Assembly (NCBI RefSeq): GCF_004339525.1
Contig: NZ_SMGE01000001.1
Span: 3,286,001-3,350,000 of the forward strand
Direction of reading: 5' to 3'
Length of the DNA: 64,000 nt
Source of the DNA: Flavobacterium sp. 90
GTDB lineage: Bacteria > Bacteroidota > Bacteroidia > Flavobacteriales > Flavobacteriaceae
The first letter of the stretch is position 1; every line of letters begins with the position of its first letter. The translations under genes and the position numbers were made by a program. Shown here piece after piece: positions 52,061 to 60,396 of the stretch. Below the pieces are notes generated by a model. The model saw only the letters and a program-made list of their open reading frames with translations. It searched no databases and was not told the origin of the DNA.

Positions 52061-52597
52061 ATGAAAGCAAACGTTTTTACCACAGCTCTTTTAGTATTGC
52101 TAACTCTAGTAAGTTGTAATTCTGAACCTTCATTACAAAAGTATTTTGTGCAAAACAGCGATAATAAAGATTTTATTGCACTCGATGTTTCGCCTAGTAT
52201 TTTGAATTTAGATAAAACAAAATTATCTGCAGAACAAAGTGAAGCTTTGAATTCTTTTGATAAAATGAATATTCTGGCATTCAAAGCAAACGATAAAAAT
52301 CAGACACAGTTTGAAACAGAAAGAACTAAAGTTAAAGCAATTCTGAAAGATCCTAAATACCAACAATTAATGACAGTTGGTTCTGGTAAAGATGGTGCGT
52401 CTGTAAGTTATGTTGGCACTGATGATAATATCGAAGAATTTGTAATTTTTGCCAACAGAAAAGAAAATGGTTTTGCGGTGGTTCGCGTTTTAGGAAAAAA
52501 TATGAATCCTAATAATATTATGACCTTAATGAGCGTTTTAAAACAATCAAATATTAATATGGACCAGTTGAAACCTTTGCAACAATTAATGAAATAA
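52061..52597 (+). CDS. DUF4252 lipoprotein
   Basis: 178 aa from the ATG at 52061, one base after the previous stop. Lipobox Cys at 20 (TLVSCNSE). The body is a diverged DUF4252 domain (FDKMNILAFKAND, VSYVGTDDNIEEFVIFANRKENGFAVVRVLGKNMNPNNIMTLM). It appears to be a duplicate of the previous gene that has gained a lipid anchor, giving one soluble and one anchored version in the same operon. A longer frame starting at 52019 was rejected because it overlaps the previous gene. Confidence 0.87.
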   Translation: MKANVFTTALLVLLTLVSCNSEPSLQKYFVQNSDNKDFIALDVSPSILNLDKTKLSAEQSEALNSFDKMNILAFKANDKNQTQFETERTKVKAILKDPKYQQLMTVGSGKDGASVSYVGTDDNIEEFVIFANRKENGFAVVRVLGKNMNPNNIMTLMSVLKQSNINMDQLKPLQQLMK

Positions 52598-52617
52598 TAC
52601 ATTCTTACTTTAAATTC

Positions 52618-52650
52618 AAAAAAAAGCTCCATGAAAATGGAGCTTTTTTT
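52618..52650 (+). terminator. Terminator of the sigma-DUF4252 operon
   Basis: AAAAAAGCTCCAT and ATGGAGCTTTTTT form a 13-bp stem with loop GAAA, followed by T residues. Confidence 0.93.
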
Positions 52651-52763
52651 GTTTAACATTTTAGAAGATTATACGTAATAATATTTTTTTCGTTTTATTA
52701 TAATCGAAATCTTATTTAATTATATTTGTTGCTAACCAAAACATGATTATTAAATTAAAGAAT

Positions 52764-53162
52764 ATGGTACAAAAAACATCGAATGCCTTTATTGCGGCAT
52801 CTTGGGTAGCTCTTGGGGCTGGAACAGTAGGTTTTATCGTTGGACTTGCAAGAGCCGAAATGTTATTAAATGAAAAAGGATATTATTTTACAGTTTTAAT
52901 GTTTGGATTATTTGCTGTGGTGTCCTTGCAAAAAAGTGTGAGAGACAGACTTGAAAATCTTCCTGTAACAGATATTTACTATGGTATTTGTTGGTTCGGA
53001 ACACTATTGTCAATTGTTTTGTTAACTGTTGGACTTTGGAATGCGACTATTTTGCCAAGTGAAAAAGGTTTTTATGCATTTGCCTTTTTGTTGGCTTTAT
53101 TTGGAGCGATCTCGGTACAAAAAAATACAAGAGATAATATGGTGTTTGAAAAAAGCGAATAA
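52764..53162 (+). CDS. YiaA/YiaB-family inner membrane protein
   Basis: 132 aa from the ATG at 52764 (MVQKTSNAFIAASWVALGAGTVGFIVGL). An ATG seven codons upstream is possible. Four hydrophobic helices are arranged as two YiaAB repeats: SWVALGAGTVGFIVGLARAEMLLNEKGYYFTVLMFGLFAVVSLQKSVRD, then a similar ICWFGTLLSIVLLTVGLWNATILPSEKGFYAFAFLLALFGAISVQKNTRD. Inner membrane; function unknown. Own terminator downstream. Confidence 0.9.
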   Translation: MVQKTSNAFIAASWVALGAGTVGFIVGLARAEMLLNEKGYYFTVLMFGLFAVVSLQKSVRDRLENLPVTDIYYGICWFGTLLSIVLLTVGLWNATILPSEKGFYAFAFLLALFGAISVQKNTRDNMVFEKSE

Positions 53163-53180
53163 ATATAAACGATCAAAAAT

Positions 53181-53211
53181 AAAAAAGCTCCAATTACTTG
53201 GAGCTTTTTTT
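53181..53211. terminator. Bidirectional terminator between yiaAB-like and carB
   Basis: AAAAAAGCTCCAA and TTGGAGCTTTTTT form a 13-bp stem with loop TTAC. Confidence 0.92.
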
Positions 53212-53230
53212 ATATATAAAGGATTTGAGA

Positions 53231-56086
53231 TTATTTACTCAAATACATTTTTCTTCTAGAGTACAATTCGTAGAATTGATCATCTTTTAAGTCATCAATA
53301 AACAAGATACTTTCTCCGGTTGATTTCATTTCTGGTCCTAATGCTTTGTTTACATTATGGAATTTACTGAAAGAGAAAACCGGTTGTTTGATTGCATATC
53401 CTTTTAATTGCGGATTAAAATCAAAGTCAGTTACTTTATTATGTCCTAACATAACTTTTGTAGCGTAGTTTACATAAGGTTCTCCGTAAGCTTTTGCAAT
53501 AAACGGTACTGTTCTTGAAGCTCTAGGATTTGCCTCGATAATATAAACGGTATCGTCTTTTATCGCAAACTGAATGTTGATTAAACCAACAGTTTTAAGA
53601 GCTCTTGCAATTTTTACCGTATGATCTTTTATTTGTTGCATTACGAATTCTCCTAAGTTAAAAGGAGGTAAAGTAGCATTACTATCTCCAGAGTGAACTC
53701 CGCAAGGTTCGATGTGCTCCATAATTCCTATGATGTACACATTTCCGTCAGCATCACAAATTGCATCAGCTTCAGCTTCGATTGCTCCGGCTAAATAGTG
53801 ATCCAGAAGTAATTTGTTTCCTGGAATCGTTTTCAACAAGTTGATAACGTGCTCTTCAAGTTCTTTTTTGTTGATTACGATTTTCATTCCCTGACCTCCT
53901 AATACATAAGAAGGGCGAATTAATAATGGGAAGTCTAGAGTATCTGCAAGAGCAGAAGCTTCGTCAGCAGTTTCAGCAATTCCGAATTGTGGGAAAGGAA
54001 TGTGTAATTCTCTTAATAAATCTGAGAAACGTCCTCTGTCTTCGGCTAAATCAAGTGCGTCAAAACTAGTTCCGATGATTTTTACTCCGTATTTAGATAA
54101 TTTCTCCGCTAATTTTAAAGCCGTTTGACCACCTAATTGTACAATAACGCCTTCTGGTTTTTCATGCTGAATGATGTCATATATATGTTCCCAGAAAACT
54201 GGTTCGAAATATAATTTATCAGCTGTATCAAAGTCAGTTGAAACCGTTTCAGGATTACAGTTGATCATGATTGTTTCGTAACCACATTCTTTAGCGGCTA
54301 AAACTCCGTGTACACAAGAGTAGTCAAACTCGATTCCTTGTCCAATTCTGTTTGGTCCTGAACCCAGAACGATGATTTTCTTTTTGTCAGTAACAACGCT
54401 TTCATTATCTACATAACGTTCTCCGTTTGCTTTTTCGATTTCAGCCTCAAAAGTAGAGTAGTAGTAAGGTGTTTTTGCTTTAAACTCGGCAGCACAAGTA
54501 TCAACCAATTTAAACACACGGTTGATGTTTTGATCCATACGTAAAGTATGTACTTCGCTTTCAAGGCAGTTTACCATGTGAGCAATTTGTCTGTCAGCAA
54601 AACCTTTTTGTTTCGCTTCAAGCAAAAGTTCTTTTGGAAGATTTGATACTTTATAGTTCGAAATTTCTTTCTCTAAAGTATAAAGCTCTTCGTATTGTTT
54701 TAAGAACCACATATCGATTTTTGTGATTTCATGAATACGGCTCAACGGAATTCCCATTGCGATTGCATCATAAATTACAAAAACACGATCCCAACTTGCA
54801 AAAGTTAGTTTCTCGATAATTTGTTCGTAGTTTTTATATCCTTTTCCGTCAGCACCTAAACCATTTCTTTTGATTTCAAGAGATTGAGTAGCTTTGTGTA
54901 ATGCTTCCTGGAACGAACGTCCAATTCCCATTACTTCACCAACAGATTTCATTTGAAGACCTAAAGTTCTGTCAGCACCTTCGAATTTGTCAAAGTTCCA
55001 ACGAGGTATTTTTACGATTACATAATCTAAAGTCGGTTCAAAAAGAGCCGAAGTAGATTTTGTAATTTGGTTTTGTAATTCATCAAGATTATATCCTAAA
55101 GCCAGTTTAGAAGCAATTTTAGCAATTGGATATCCAGTTGCTTTAGATGCTAAAGCAGAAGAACGAGACACACGAGGATTAATCTCGATTGCTACGATAT
55201 CTTCTTTTTCGTCTGGTGAAACTGCGAATTGTACGTTACAACCTCCGGCAAAATTTCCGATACTTCTCATCATTAAGATTGCGTAGTCACGTAATTTTTG
55301 GAATGTTGTGTCTGATAATGTCATTGCTGGTGCAACTGTAATCGAATCTCCAGTATGGATTCCCATCGGGTCCATATTTTCGATTGAACAAATGATTACA
55401 ACATTATCATTTTTATCTCTTAAAAGTTCTAGCTCATATTCTTTCCATCCCATTAAAGCTTTGTCAATCAAAACTTCGTGAATTGGTGATGCTTCAAGTC
55501 CGCGAGTTAAAAGCTCATCAAAATCTTCTTTTTTGTAAACAATTGCTGCTCCGGTTCCTCCAAGTGTAAACGAAGGGCGAATTACTAATGGAAAACCAAA
55601 TTCCTGAGCAATTTCTTTTCCTTCTAAGTAAGAAGTTGCAGTTTTTGCAGGTGCAGTTGGTACATTAATTCTTTCCAAAAGTTGTTTAAACTGCTCTCTG
55701 TCTTCAGTAATATTGATTGCGTTTACGTCAACTCCAATTAATTTTACTCCAAAATCTTGCCAGATTCCTTTTTCTTCAGCTTCCAAACACAAGTTCAAAG
55801 CTGTTTGTCCACCCATTGTAGGTAAAACAGCATCGATTTGTGGATGTTCCTTTAGAATTTCAATTATCGATTTTGTAGTTAATGGTTTCAAGTAAATGTG
55901 ATCGGCCATACTTGGGTCGGTCATAATTGTCGCTGGATTTGAGTTTATCAAGATAACTTCAATTCCTTCTTCACGAATAGAACGTGCAGATTGAGATCCT
56001 GCATAATCAAATTCGCAAGCTTGTCCAATAACAATAGGTCCTGAACCTATTATTAAAACTGATTTTATTGATGTGTCTTTAGGCAT
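53231..56086 (-). CDS. carB: Carbamoyl-phosphate synthase large subunit
   Basis: 951 aa. Two homologous halves: first ATP-grasp unit with VLIIGSGPIVIGQACEFDYAGSQ and MGGQTALNL; second with IIVLGSGPNRIGQGIEFDYSCVH, QLGGQTALKLAEKL and AMEADAICDADGN-type grasp motifs. It is shorter than E. coli CarB (1073 aa) because the C-terminal allosteric MGS-like domain is missing, as is usual for this genus. It makes carbamoyl phosphate for arginine and pyrimidines. carA is not in this window. Confidence 0.96.
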   Translation of the reverse strand: MPKDTSIKSVLIIGSGPIVIGQACEFDYAGSQSARSIREEGIEVILINSNPATIMTDPSMADHIYLKPLTTKSIIEILKEHPQIDAVLPTMGGQTALNLCLEAEEKGIWQDFGVKLIGVDVNAINITEDREQFKQLLERINVPTAPAKTATSYLEGKEIAQEFGFPLVIRPSFTLGGTGAAIVYKKEDFDELLTRGLEASPIHEVLIDKALMGWKEYELELLRDKNDNVVIICSIENMDPMGIHTGDSITVAPAMTLSDTTFQKLRDYAILMMRSIGNFAGGCNVQFAVSPDEKEDIVAIEINPRVSRSSALASKATGYPIAKIASKLALGYNLDELQNQITKSTSALFEPTLDYVIVKIPRWNFDKFEGADRTLGLQMKSVGEVMGIGRSFQEALHKATQSLEIKRNGLGADGKGYKNYEQIIEKLTFASWDRVFVIYDAIAMGIPLSRIHEITKIDMWFLKQYEELYTLEKEISNYKVSNLPKELLLEAKQKGFADRQIAHMVNCLESEVHTLRMDQNINRVFKLVDTCAAEFKAKTPYYYSTFEAEIEKANGERYVDNESVVTDKKKIIVLGSGPNRIGQGIEFDYSCVHGVLAAKECGYETIMINCNPETVSTDFDTADKLYFEPVFWEHIYDIIQHEKPEGVIVQLGGQTALKLAEKLSKYGVKIIGTSFDALDLAEDRGRFSDLLRELHIPFPQFGIAETADEASALADTLDFPLLIRPSYVLGGQGMKIVINKKELEEHVINLLKTIPGNKLLLDHYLAGAIEAEADAICDADGNVYIIGIMEHIEPCGVHSGDSNATLPPFNLGEFVMQQIKDHTVKIARALKTVGLINIQFAIKDDTVYIIEANPRASRTVPFIAKAYGEPYVNYATKVMLGHNKVTDFDFNPQLKGYAIKQPVFSFSKFHNVNKALGPEMKSTGESILFIDDLKDDQFYELYSRRKMYLSK

Positions 56087-56181
56087 TTTGTATGTATTGT
56101 GTAGTTATTATAATATGTATTCAAAAACATTCACAGTGCTTTAGAAACTAGAATGTTACAAATTTTTTACCGACAAGGTAT

Positions 56182-56214
56182 AAAAAAAGGCGATACTAAA
56201 AAAGTAATCGCCTT
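56182..56214 (-). terminator. Terminator of rpmH
   Basis: AAGGCGAT (56187-56194) pairs with ATCGCCTT (56207-56214), with ACT/AGT extending the stem, followed on the minus strand by T7. Confidence 0.88.
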
Positions 56215-56233
56215 ATGTATGTTTATACAAACA

Positions 56234-56395
56234 TTATTTTTTGTGTCTAGGTTCGCTAGAAACAGTTAATTTATGTCTTCCTTTAGCTCTTCTACGCGCT
56301 AGAACTTTTCTTCCATTCGCAGAAGCCATTCTGTCCATAAATCCGTGCTTATTTCTTCTTTTTCTTTTCGATGGTTGAAATGTTCTTTTGCTCAT
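56234..56395 (-). CDS. rpmH: 50S ribosomal protein L34
   Basis: 53 aa: [19 protein letters not shown], then [27 protein letters not shown], the diagnostic L34 blocks. Highly basic, binds 23S rRNA in the large subunit. It has its own promoter (TTG-N19-TATATTTG) and terminator. In many bacteria rpmH sits beside dnaA/rnpA at the origin; here it stands alone next to carB. Confidence 0.97.
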
Positions 56396-56468
56396 TGCTT
56401 TGTATCTTTAAAATGGTGTCTAATATCTCTTTTCTGTTTTTTGAATATCGTTACTCAAAAACCGAGTG

Positions 56469-56498
56469 CAAATATACAAAGACTTTTTTTTCTGGCAA
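56469..56498 (-). promoter_or_regulatory. Bacteroidota-type promoter of rpmH
   Basis: On the minus strand TTG (56498-56496), 19 bp, TATATTTG (56476-56469), 73 bp ahead of the L34 start. Confidence 0.72.
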
Positions 56499-56562
56499 GT
56501 ACTTTAATAAAAATATTTTTAATTCATTTTACTATATTTGCAATCACAAATATACATCTATT

Positions 56563-57078
56563 ATGTTTCATAAAAATATTAAACTTATTTTGGCCGGACT
56601 TCTTGTAGTTGCTGGCGTTTGGCAATTTACCGAAAGTAATATCGGGAATGGTATTTTCCTTTTATTGCTTACTGCAATTCCAATATTTCTTTACTTTAAA
56701 AACGAATTTATCCTTTTAGCTTTCCTTAAATTAAGAAAACAAGACTTTGAAGGCGCTAAAAAATGGCTGGCATATATCAAAAATCCCGAAGCTGCTTTAG
56801 TGCGCAAACAACAAGGATATTTTAATTACCTACACGGAATTATGGTATCTCAGACAAATATCAACCAAGCCGAGAAACATTTCAAGAAAGCAATCGAACT
56901 TGGATTATCTATGGATATGGATTTGGCAGTAGCAAAATTAAATCTTGCAGGAGTTGCAATGTCACGCCGAAGAAAACTTGAAGCAACTAATTTATTAAAC
57001 GAAGCTAAAAAATTAGACAAACAAGGAATGCTGAAAGAGCAAATCACAATGATGAAAGAACAAATGAAGAAAATCTAA
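56563..57078 (+). CDS. TPR-like membrane protein
   Basis: 171 aa from the ATG at 56563 (MFHKNIKLILAGLLVVAGVWQF). The frame is open 64 codons further upstream, but that part crosses the rpmH promoter and is not coding. Two short membrane helices near 8-25 and 30-46, then helical repeats: AALVRKQQGYFNYLHGIMVSQTNINQAEKHFKKAIELGLSMDMDLAVAKLNLAGVAMSRRRKLEATNLLNEAKKLDKQ, typical tetratricopeptide spacing. TATATTTG at 56533-56540 lies 22 bp upstream. Partner unknown. Confidence 0.83.
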   Translation: MFHKNIKLILAGLLVVAGVWQFTESNIGNGIFLLLLTAIPIFLYFKNEFILLAFLKLRKQDFEGAKKWLAYIKNPEAALVRKQQGYFNYLHGIMVSQTNINQAEKHFKKAIELGLSMDMDLAVAKLNLAGVAMSRRRKLEATNLLNEAKKLDKQGMLKEQITMMKEQMKKI

Positions 57079-57102
57079 TTTTTTTTTAAATTACAATATT
57101 TT

Positions 57103-57137
57103 AAAATCCCAAATTCCAATGTGAGTTTGGGATTTTT
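57103..57137 (+). terminator. Terminator of the TPR-like gene
   Basis: AAAATCCCAAA (57103-57113) pairs with TTTGGGATTTT (57126-57136), followed by T residues. Confidence 0.88.
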
Positions 57138-57143
57138 TTATGC

Positions 57144-57220
57144 TTGCGAGGAACGAAGCAATCTCACTTGCAGATTAAACGTTGTGTTTTATTGCAGTGA
57201 GATTGCTTCGTTCCTCGCAA
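57144..57220. repeat. GCGAGGAACGAAGCAATCTC inverted-repeat element
   Basis: The arm beginning TTGCGAGGAACGAAGCAATC (57144) is perfectly inverted at the right end (GATTGCTTCGTTCCTCGCAA, to 57220), arms of about 25 bp around a 27-bp centre. A single arm recurs at 57405-57429. A dispersed palindromic family. Confidence 0.78.
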
Positions 57221-57285
57221 GGACGTTGCCTGCGTAAAAAAACAATTGGAATTTGAAATTTAAAATTTGAGATTTAATAAAAATA

Positions 57286-57370
57286 AGGAGCTATTTCCTG
57301 CTATCCACTTGTATCTTTTATGGCGAACCCCGCCACAAAAGGATACCGCTTCTATCAGGGCTAGGGCTTT
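57286..57370. repeat. AGGAGCTATTTCCTGCTATC element, copy 2
   Basis: Same ends as copy 1 (42595-42683): AGGAGCTATTTCCTGCTATC at the left and TATCAGGGCTAGGGC at the right. The central stem GTATCTTTTATGGCG / CGCCACAAAAGGATAC replaces the TCCGCCG hairpin of copy 1 while pairing is kept. Confidence 0.75.
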
Positions 57371-57404
57371 AGGGTTTTTAAAGATGCATCATTTTAGTTT
57401 CGTC

Positions 57405-57429
57405 TTTGCGAGGAACGAAGCAATCTCAT
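57405..57429. repeat. Single arm of the GCGAGGAACGAAGCAATCTC family
   Basis: TTTGCGAGGAACGAAGCAAT followed by CTCAT, matching the left arm at 57144. A further 50 bp downstream the spacer has CCTCGTTCCTCGGGATGACA, a weak partial match. Confidence 0.65.
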
Positions 57430-57540
57430 GAAGTAACTAACACAAAGTTTATTCAGCATGTCGAGCTACTTGCGGAGATCCCTCGTTCCTCGGGATGACA
57501 AGATTACGGATAAAAACTTTGTGTAAAGATTGCGTGCAGA

Positions 57541-57571
57541 CCTTTGTCAAAGTTTAAAACTTTGACAAAGG
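57541..57571. terminator. Perfect inverted repeat beside the tandem array
   Basis: CCTTTGTCAAAGTTT (57541-57555) is the exact inverse of AAACTTTGACAAAGG (57557-57571). No T-run on either side, so terminator function is uncertain; it ends 5 bp before the 7-bp array and may belong to it. Confidence 0.55.
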
Positions 57572-57576
57572 TTATA

Positions 57577-57679
57577 GAAACCTGAAACCTGAAACCTGAA
57601 ACCTGAAACCTGAAACCTGAAACCTGAAACCTGAAACCTGAAACCTGAAACCTGAAACCTGAAACCTGAAACCTGAAAC
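57577..57679. repeat. 7-bp tandem repeat array (GAAACCT x ~14.7)
   Basis: 103 bp of perfect GAAACCT units with no variants. Two minus-strand frames across it (RFQVSGF repeats) are artefacts of the array. It begins 6 bp after an inverted repeat and ends 10 bp before the stop of the hydrolase gene. Perfect homogeneity points to a recent, length-variable (VNTR) locus. Confidence 0.95.
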
Positions 57680-57689
57680 AAATCAACAA

Positions 57690-58349
57690 TTATTCTTCCA
57701 ATATAATAGAAGGTAAATTTTCGTTCAGCCATTTATATTTATTCAGAATCATAATATGAGTTCCGCCTTTTACAACAATACAGCTGTTGATATACTTTAT
57801 AGGAAAAACATCATCCTGATCGCCGTGAATATGAACAACATTTGGATTAATTTCATTTCGATCCCACAAAATAACATTTTCAACTGCCCATTGTAAATAA
57901 TTCAGATCGCGAACCGCCAGGAATTTCTCATATAATTTAATACGTTTATTGACTTTCTCGCCAAAAGAATATTTTGCAAGATTTTCGATATTCAAAATTA
58001 ACTTCATCGGAATCAGCTTGTAGGCTTTTGTAGTTTTTCCGATTTTCATTCTTCTTGGGAATTCTACATTACTTCTAACACTTGAAATAATAATAACTTT
58101 TCGTGTTTCAATATGCTTTGCAATTTCCTGAACCAAAATACCTCCAAACGAAACTCCAATTAAAACCGGATTTTCGTGCTTGATGTTTTTAGATATCCGT
58201 AATGCATAATCAGACAAAGACTCTTTTGGTTGGGGAATTTCCCATTCTAACATGCATGTCTCAAAAATAGATTCGTCTAATTTGATTCTTTCAAAAATTG
58301 CCGGACTGGCAGCCAGACCGGGCATAAAGTATACAGGAATTTTACTCAT
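57690..58349 (-). CDS. Alpha/beta hydrolase
   Basis: 219 aa, cytosolic. Oxyanion strand VYFMPGLAASP (6-16), nucleophile Ser67 in GVSFGG, Asp in HGDQDDVFP (about 175), His in GGTHIMIL (about 198). The core fold is complete with a small cap region (about 105-155). Substrate unknown. Its 3' end lies only 10 bp from a 7-bp tandem array, so array length could affect transcript stability. Confidence 0.87.
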   Translation of the reverse strand: MSKIPVYFMPGLAASPAIFERIKLDESIFETCMLEWEIPQPKESLSDYALRISKNIKHENPVLIGVSFGGILVQEIAKHIETRKVIIISSVRSNVEFPRRMKIGKTTKAYKLIPMKLILNIENLAKYSFGEKVNKRIKLYEKFLAVRDLNYLQWAVENVILWDRNEINPNVVHIHGDQDDVFPIKYINSCIVVKGGTHIMILNKYKWLNENLPSIILEE

Positions 58350-58636
58350 TTGGCAGAAAAAGAATTATGGTTACAGATTTAATTTCAAGCTAAAATTACT
58401 TTTTTTAGTAATATGCACAGCAAATCTTACACCACATTTATGGATTAAACCCAATAAAATTTCGACAATAGAAAGGTTAGGGCAATATCATGCCTTTAAA
58501 AAATAATTTCATATTGAAAATCAAATGATTACCTTTGTAGTTGTAATAATCATTATTTAAATCTCTTTCCAGGATTTTTATGTAATGTACTTATCGTTCT
58601 TTTCTATTATTTTTAATCCAATCTCCCCAAAAAAAC

Positions 58637-58948
58637 ATGACTAATATGGAACCTATTGAAACTATGGAAATCAAAGACAACACTTTTGCAAGACAATTTG
58701 AAACCATAGTCCCTGAAGGATTACTTTCTATTGAATATTCTTTTCAGGAAAAGAAAATTTTCTTAACCAAAATCAACTCTCCGGAAGGCTTTGACAATCA
58801 AGCGATAATTGATACTTTACTTAAAAACATCATGGAGATCGTCATTGAAAAGAAATTTAAATTAATGCCTATTCATCCTAGAATTGTATTGTTTATTAAA
58901 AAGAATCCAGAATACAAAGAATTACTTCCTCCCGGAATCAGAATTTAA
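58637..58948 (+). CDS. Small GNAT-like (YjdJ-type) N-acetyltransferase-like protein
   Basis: 103 aa. The pattern FDNQAIIDTLLKNIMEIVIEKKFKLMPIHPRIVLFIKKNPEYKELL is the second half of the minimal GNAT (YjdJ) fold, where PxxPxxxxxxxxxPEY is conserved. The N-terminal strand QFETIVPEGLLSIEYSFQEKKIFLTKINSP precedes it. The usual RGKG acetyl-CoA loop is replaced by FDNQA, so catalysis is doubtful. ATG 58637 or the Met at codon 4 may be used. It converges on the transporter gene with overlapping stops (TTAA). Confidence 0.8.
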   Translation: MTNMEPIETMEIKDNTFARQFETIVPEGLLSIEYSFQEKKIFLTKINSPEGFDNQAIIDTLLKNIMEIVIEKKFKLMPIHPRIVLFIKKNPEYKELLPPGIRI

Positions 58949-60375
58949 AAATCACCAATTAATCGCAGCCACAATCCTCCTATAACCATATAGATCAAGA
59001 GCATTGTCAATCCTGTTATTAATCCTTTGACCCACCAGCTTTTCAGGTCGACGTAACCGCTTCCGAAGAAAACTGGTGCAGGCCCGTGTCCATAATGCGT
59101 TAAAGTTCCGTAGATTGAACCCACAAATCCAAGCATAAAAGCCAATAGCAATCCGGGAACTCCAAGTGAAACTCCAACGCCTAATAGTGCTGCATACATT
59201 GCTGCTACGTGCGCAGTTGCACTTGCAAAAAGATAATGACTAAAAAAGTAGACTAATACAATAATAGGAAAAGCCATTTGCCAGCTTAATCCGCCAATCT
59301 CAGCTTTTATCAAACCGCTGAACCAACTAATAAATCCAAGTTCGTTGAGTGAACTTGCCATCATTACTAATACCGAAAACCAAACGATAGTATCCCAGGC
59401 ACCTTTTTCGGATTTGACATCATCCCAAGTCAAAACTGATGTTAGAAGTAATATAACCAAACCAATAAATGCGGTCGTAGTTGCATCAATAGAAAACAAA
59501 TCGCCTGTCATCCAAAGGAATAATAAGATGAAGAAAGTCAATAACATCATCCATTCGTCACGAGTTATTGGCCCCATTTCTTTAAGTTTCTGAGCTGCAA
59601 TCTGAGGTGCATCACCAGTTTTCTTTAGTTCTGGCGGATAAATTTTATACAATACAAGTGGAATTACAAAAAACGCCACCAAACCTGGAACTATTGCTGC
59701 TGTTGCCCAGGAAATCCAACTAATTTTAATACCTAAATTAAGGGCAAATTTTTGACACATTGGATTACTCGCCGTTCCGGTTAAAAACATAGACGAAGCA
59801 ATTAAATTTGCATTATAACTGCTTAATGTAAGATATGAGCCTAGTTTTCGATGTGTTTCGGGCTGATCAGGCATTGAGCCAAAACTCATTGACATAGATT
59901 TCATAATAGGATAAATAATTCCTCCGCCTCGTGCTGTATTACTTGGTACAGCCGGAGCTAAAACTAAATCTGCTAATCCTAAACCATAGGCTAATCCAAG
60001 TGAGCTTTTACCAAATATTCTAATAAATAAGAAAGCGATTCTGTTTCCTAATCCTGTTTTTATAAAACCTCTGGCGATGAAAAATGAGATTCCAATAAGC
60101 CAAATTACTTTATCTCCAAAGCCTTTTAAGGCGAGCGTGATTGATTTTCCAGCTTCACCTGGCGCCAATACTTGTGAGAAAGCGGTAAGAGCAATTGCGA
60201 TCATACACATTGTTCCCATTGGTGCTGCTTTCAAAATAATTCCTAAAATTGTTGCGACAAAGATGGCAAACAAATGCCACGCTTCAATTACTACACCATC
60301 TGGCGCCGGAATAAACCAAATTGCTACTCCAACAGCAAGCGTAATTAAGGTTTGAGGAATTTTTACTTCTTTCAT
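58945..60375 (-). CDS. DASS/SLC13-family anion:sodium symporter
   Basis: 476 aa, about 12 membrane helices. Family marks are VPSNTARGGGIIYPI near 147 and the second SNT-like hairpin FASATAHVAAMYAALL near 375, the two substrate/sodium-binding loops of DASS carriers. Substrates are dicarboxylates such as succinate, malate or 2-oxoglutarate, or sulfate; this branch resembles 2-oxoglutarate/malate translocators. The porin gene lies 21 bp upstream on the same strand, so uptake across both membranes is encoded in one operon. Confidence 0.9.
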   Translation of the reverse strand: MKEVKIPQTLITLAVGVAIWFIPAPDGVVIEAWHLFAIFVATILGIILKAAPMGTMCMIAIALTAFSQVLAPGEAGKSITLALKGFGDKVIWLIGISFFIARGFIKTGLGNRIAFLFIRIFGKSSLGLAYGLGLADLVLAPAVPSNTARGGGIIYPIMKSMSMSFGSMPDQPETHRKLGSYLTLSSYNANLIASSMFLTGTASNPMCQKFALNLGIKISWISWATAAIVPGLVAFFVIPLVLYKIYPPELKKTGDAPQIAAQKLKEMGPITRDEWMMLLTFFILLFLWMTGDLFSIDATTTAFIGLVILLLTSVLTWDDVKSEKGAWDTIVWFSVLVMMASSLNELGFISWFSGLIKAEIGGLSWQMAFPIIVLVYFFSHYLFASATAHVAAMYAALLGVGVSLGVPGLLLAFMLGFVGSIYGTLTHYGHGPAPVFFGSGYVDLKSWWVKGLITGLTMLLIYMVIGGLWLRLIGDF

Positions 60376-60396
60376 AACAATAAAAATTAGATTAAA

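Noticed and set aside
57577..57679. CRISPR array
   Set aside because: The repeats are contiguous 7-bp units without spacers.
57504..57732. Two frames of repeated RFQVSGF
   Set aside because: They are read-through of the 7-bp tandem array in two phases; 7 bp is not a multiple of three, so all phases look open.
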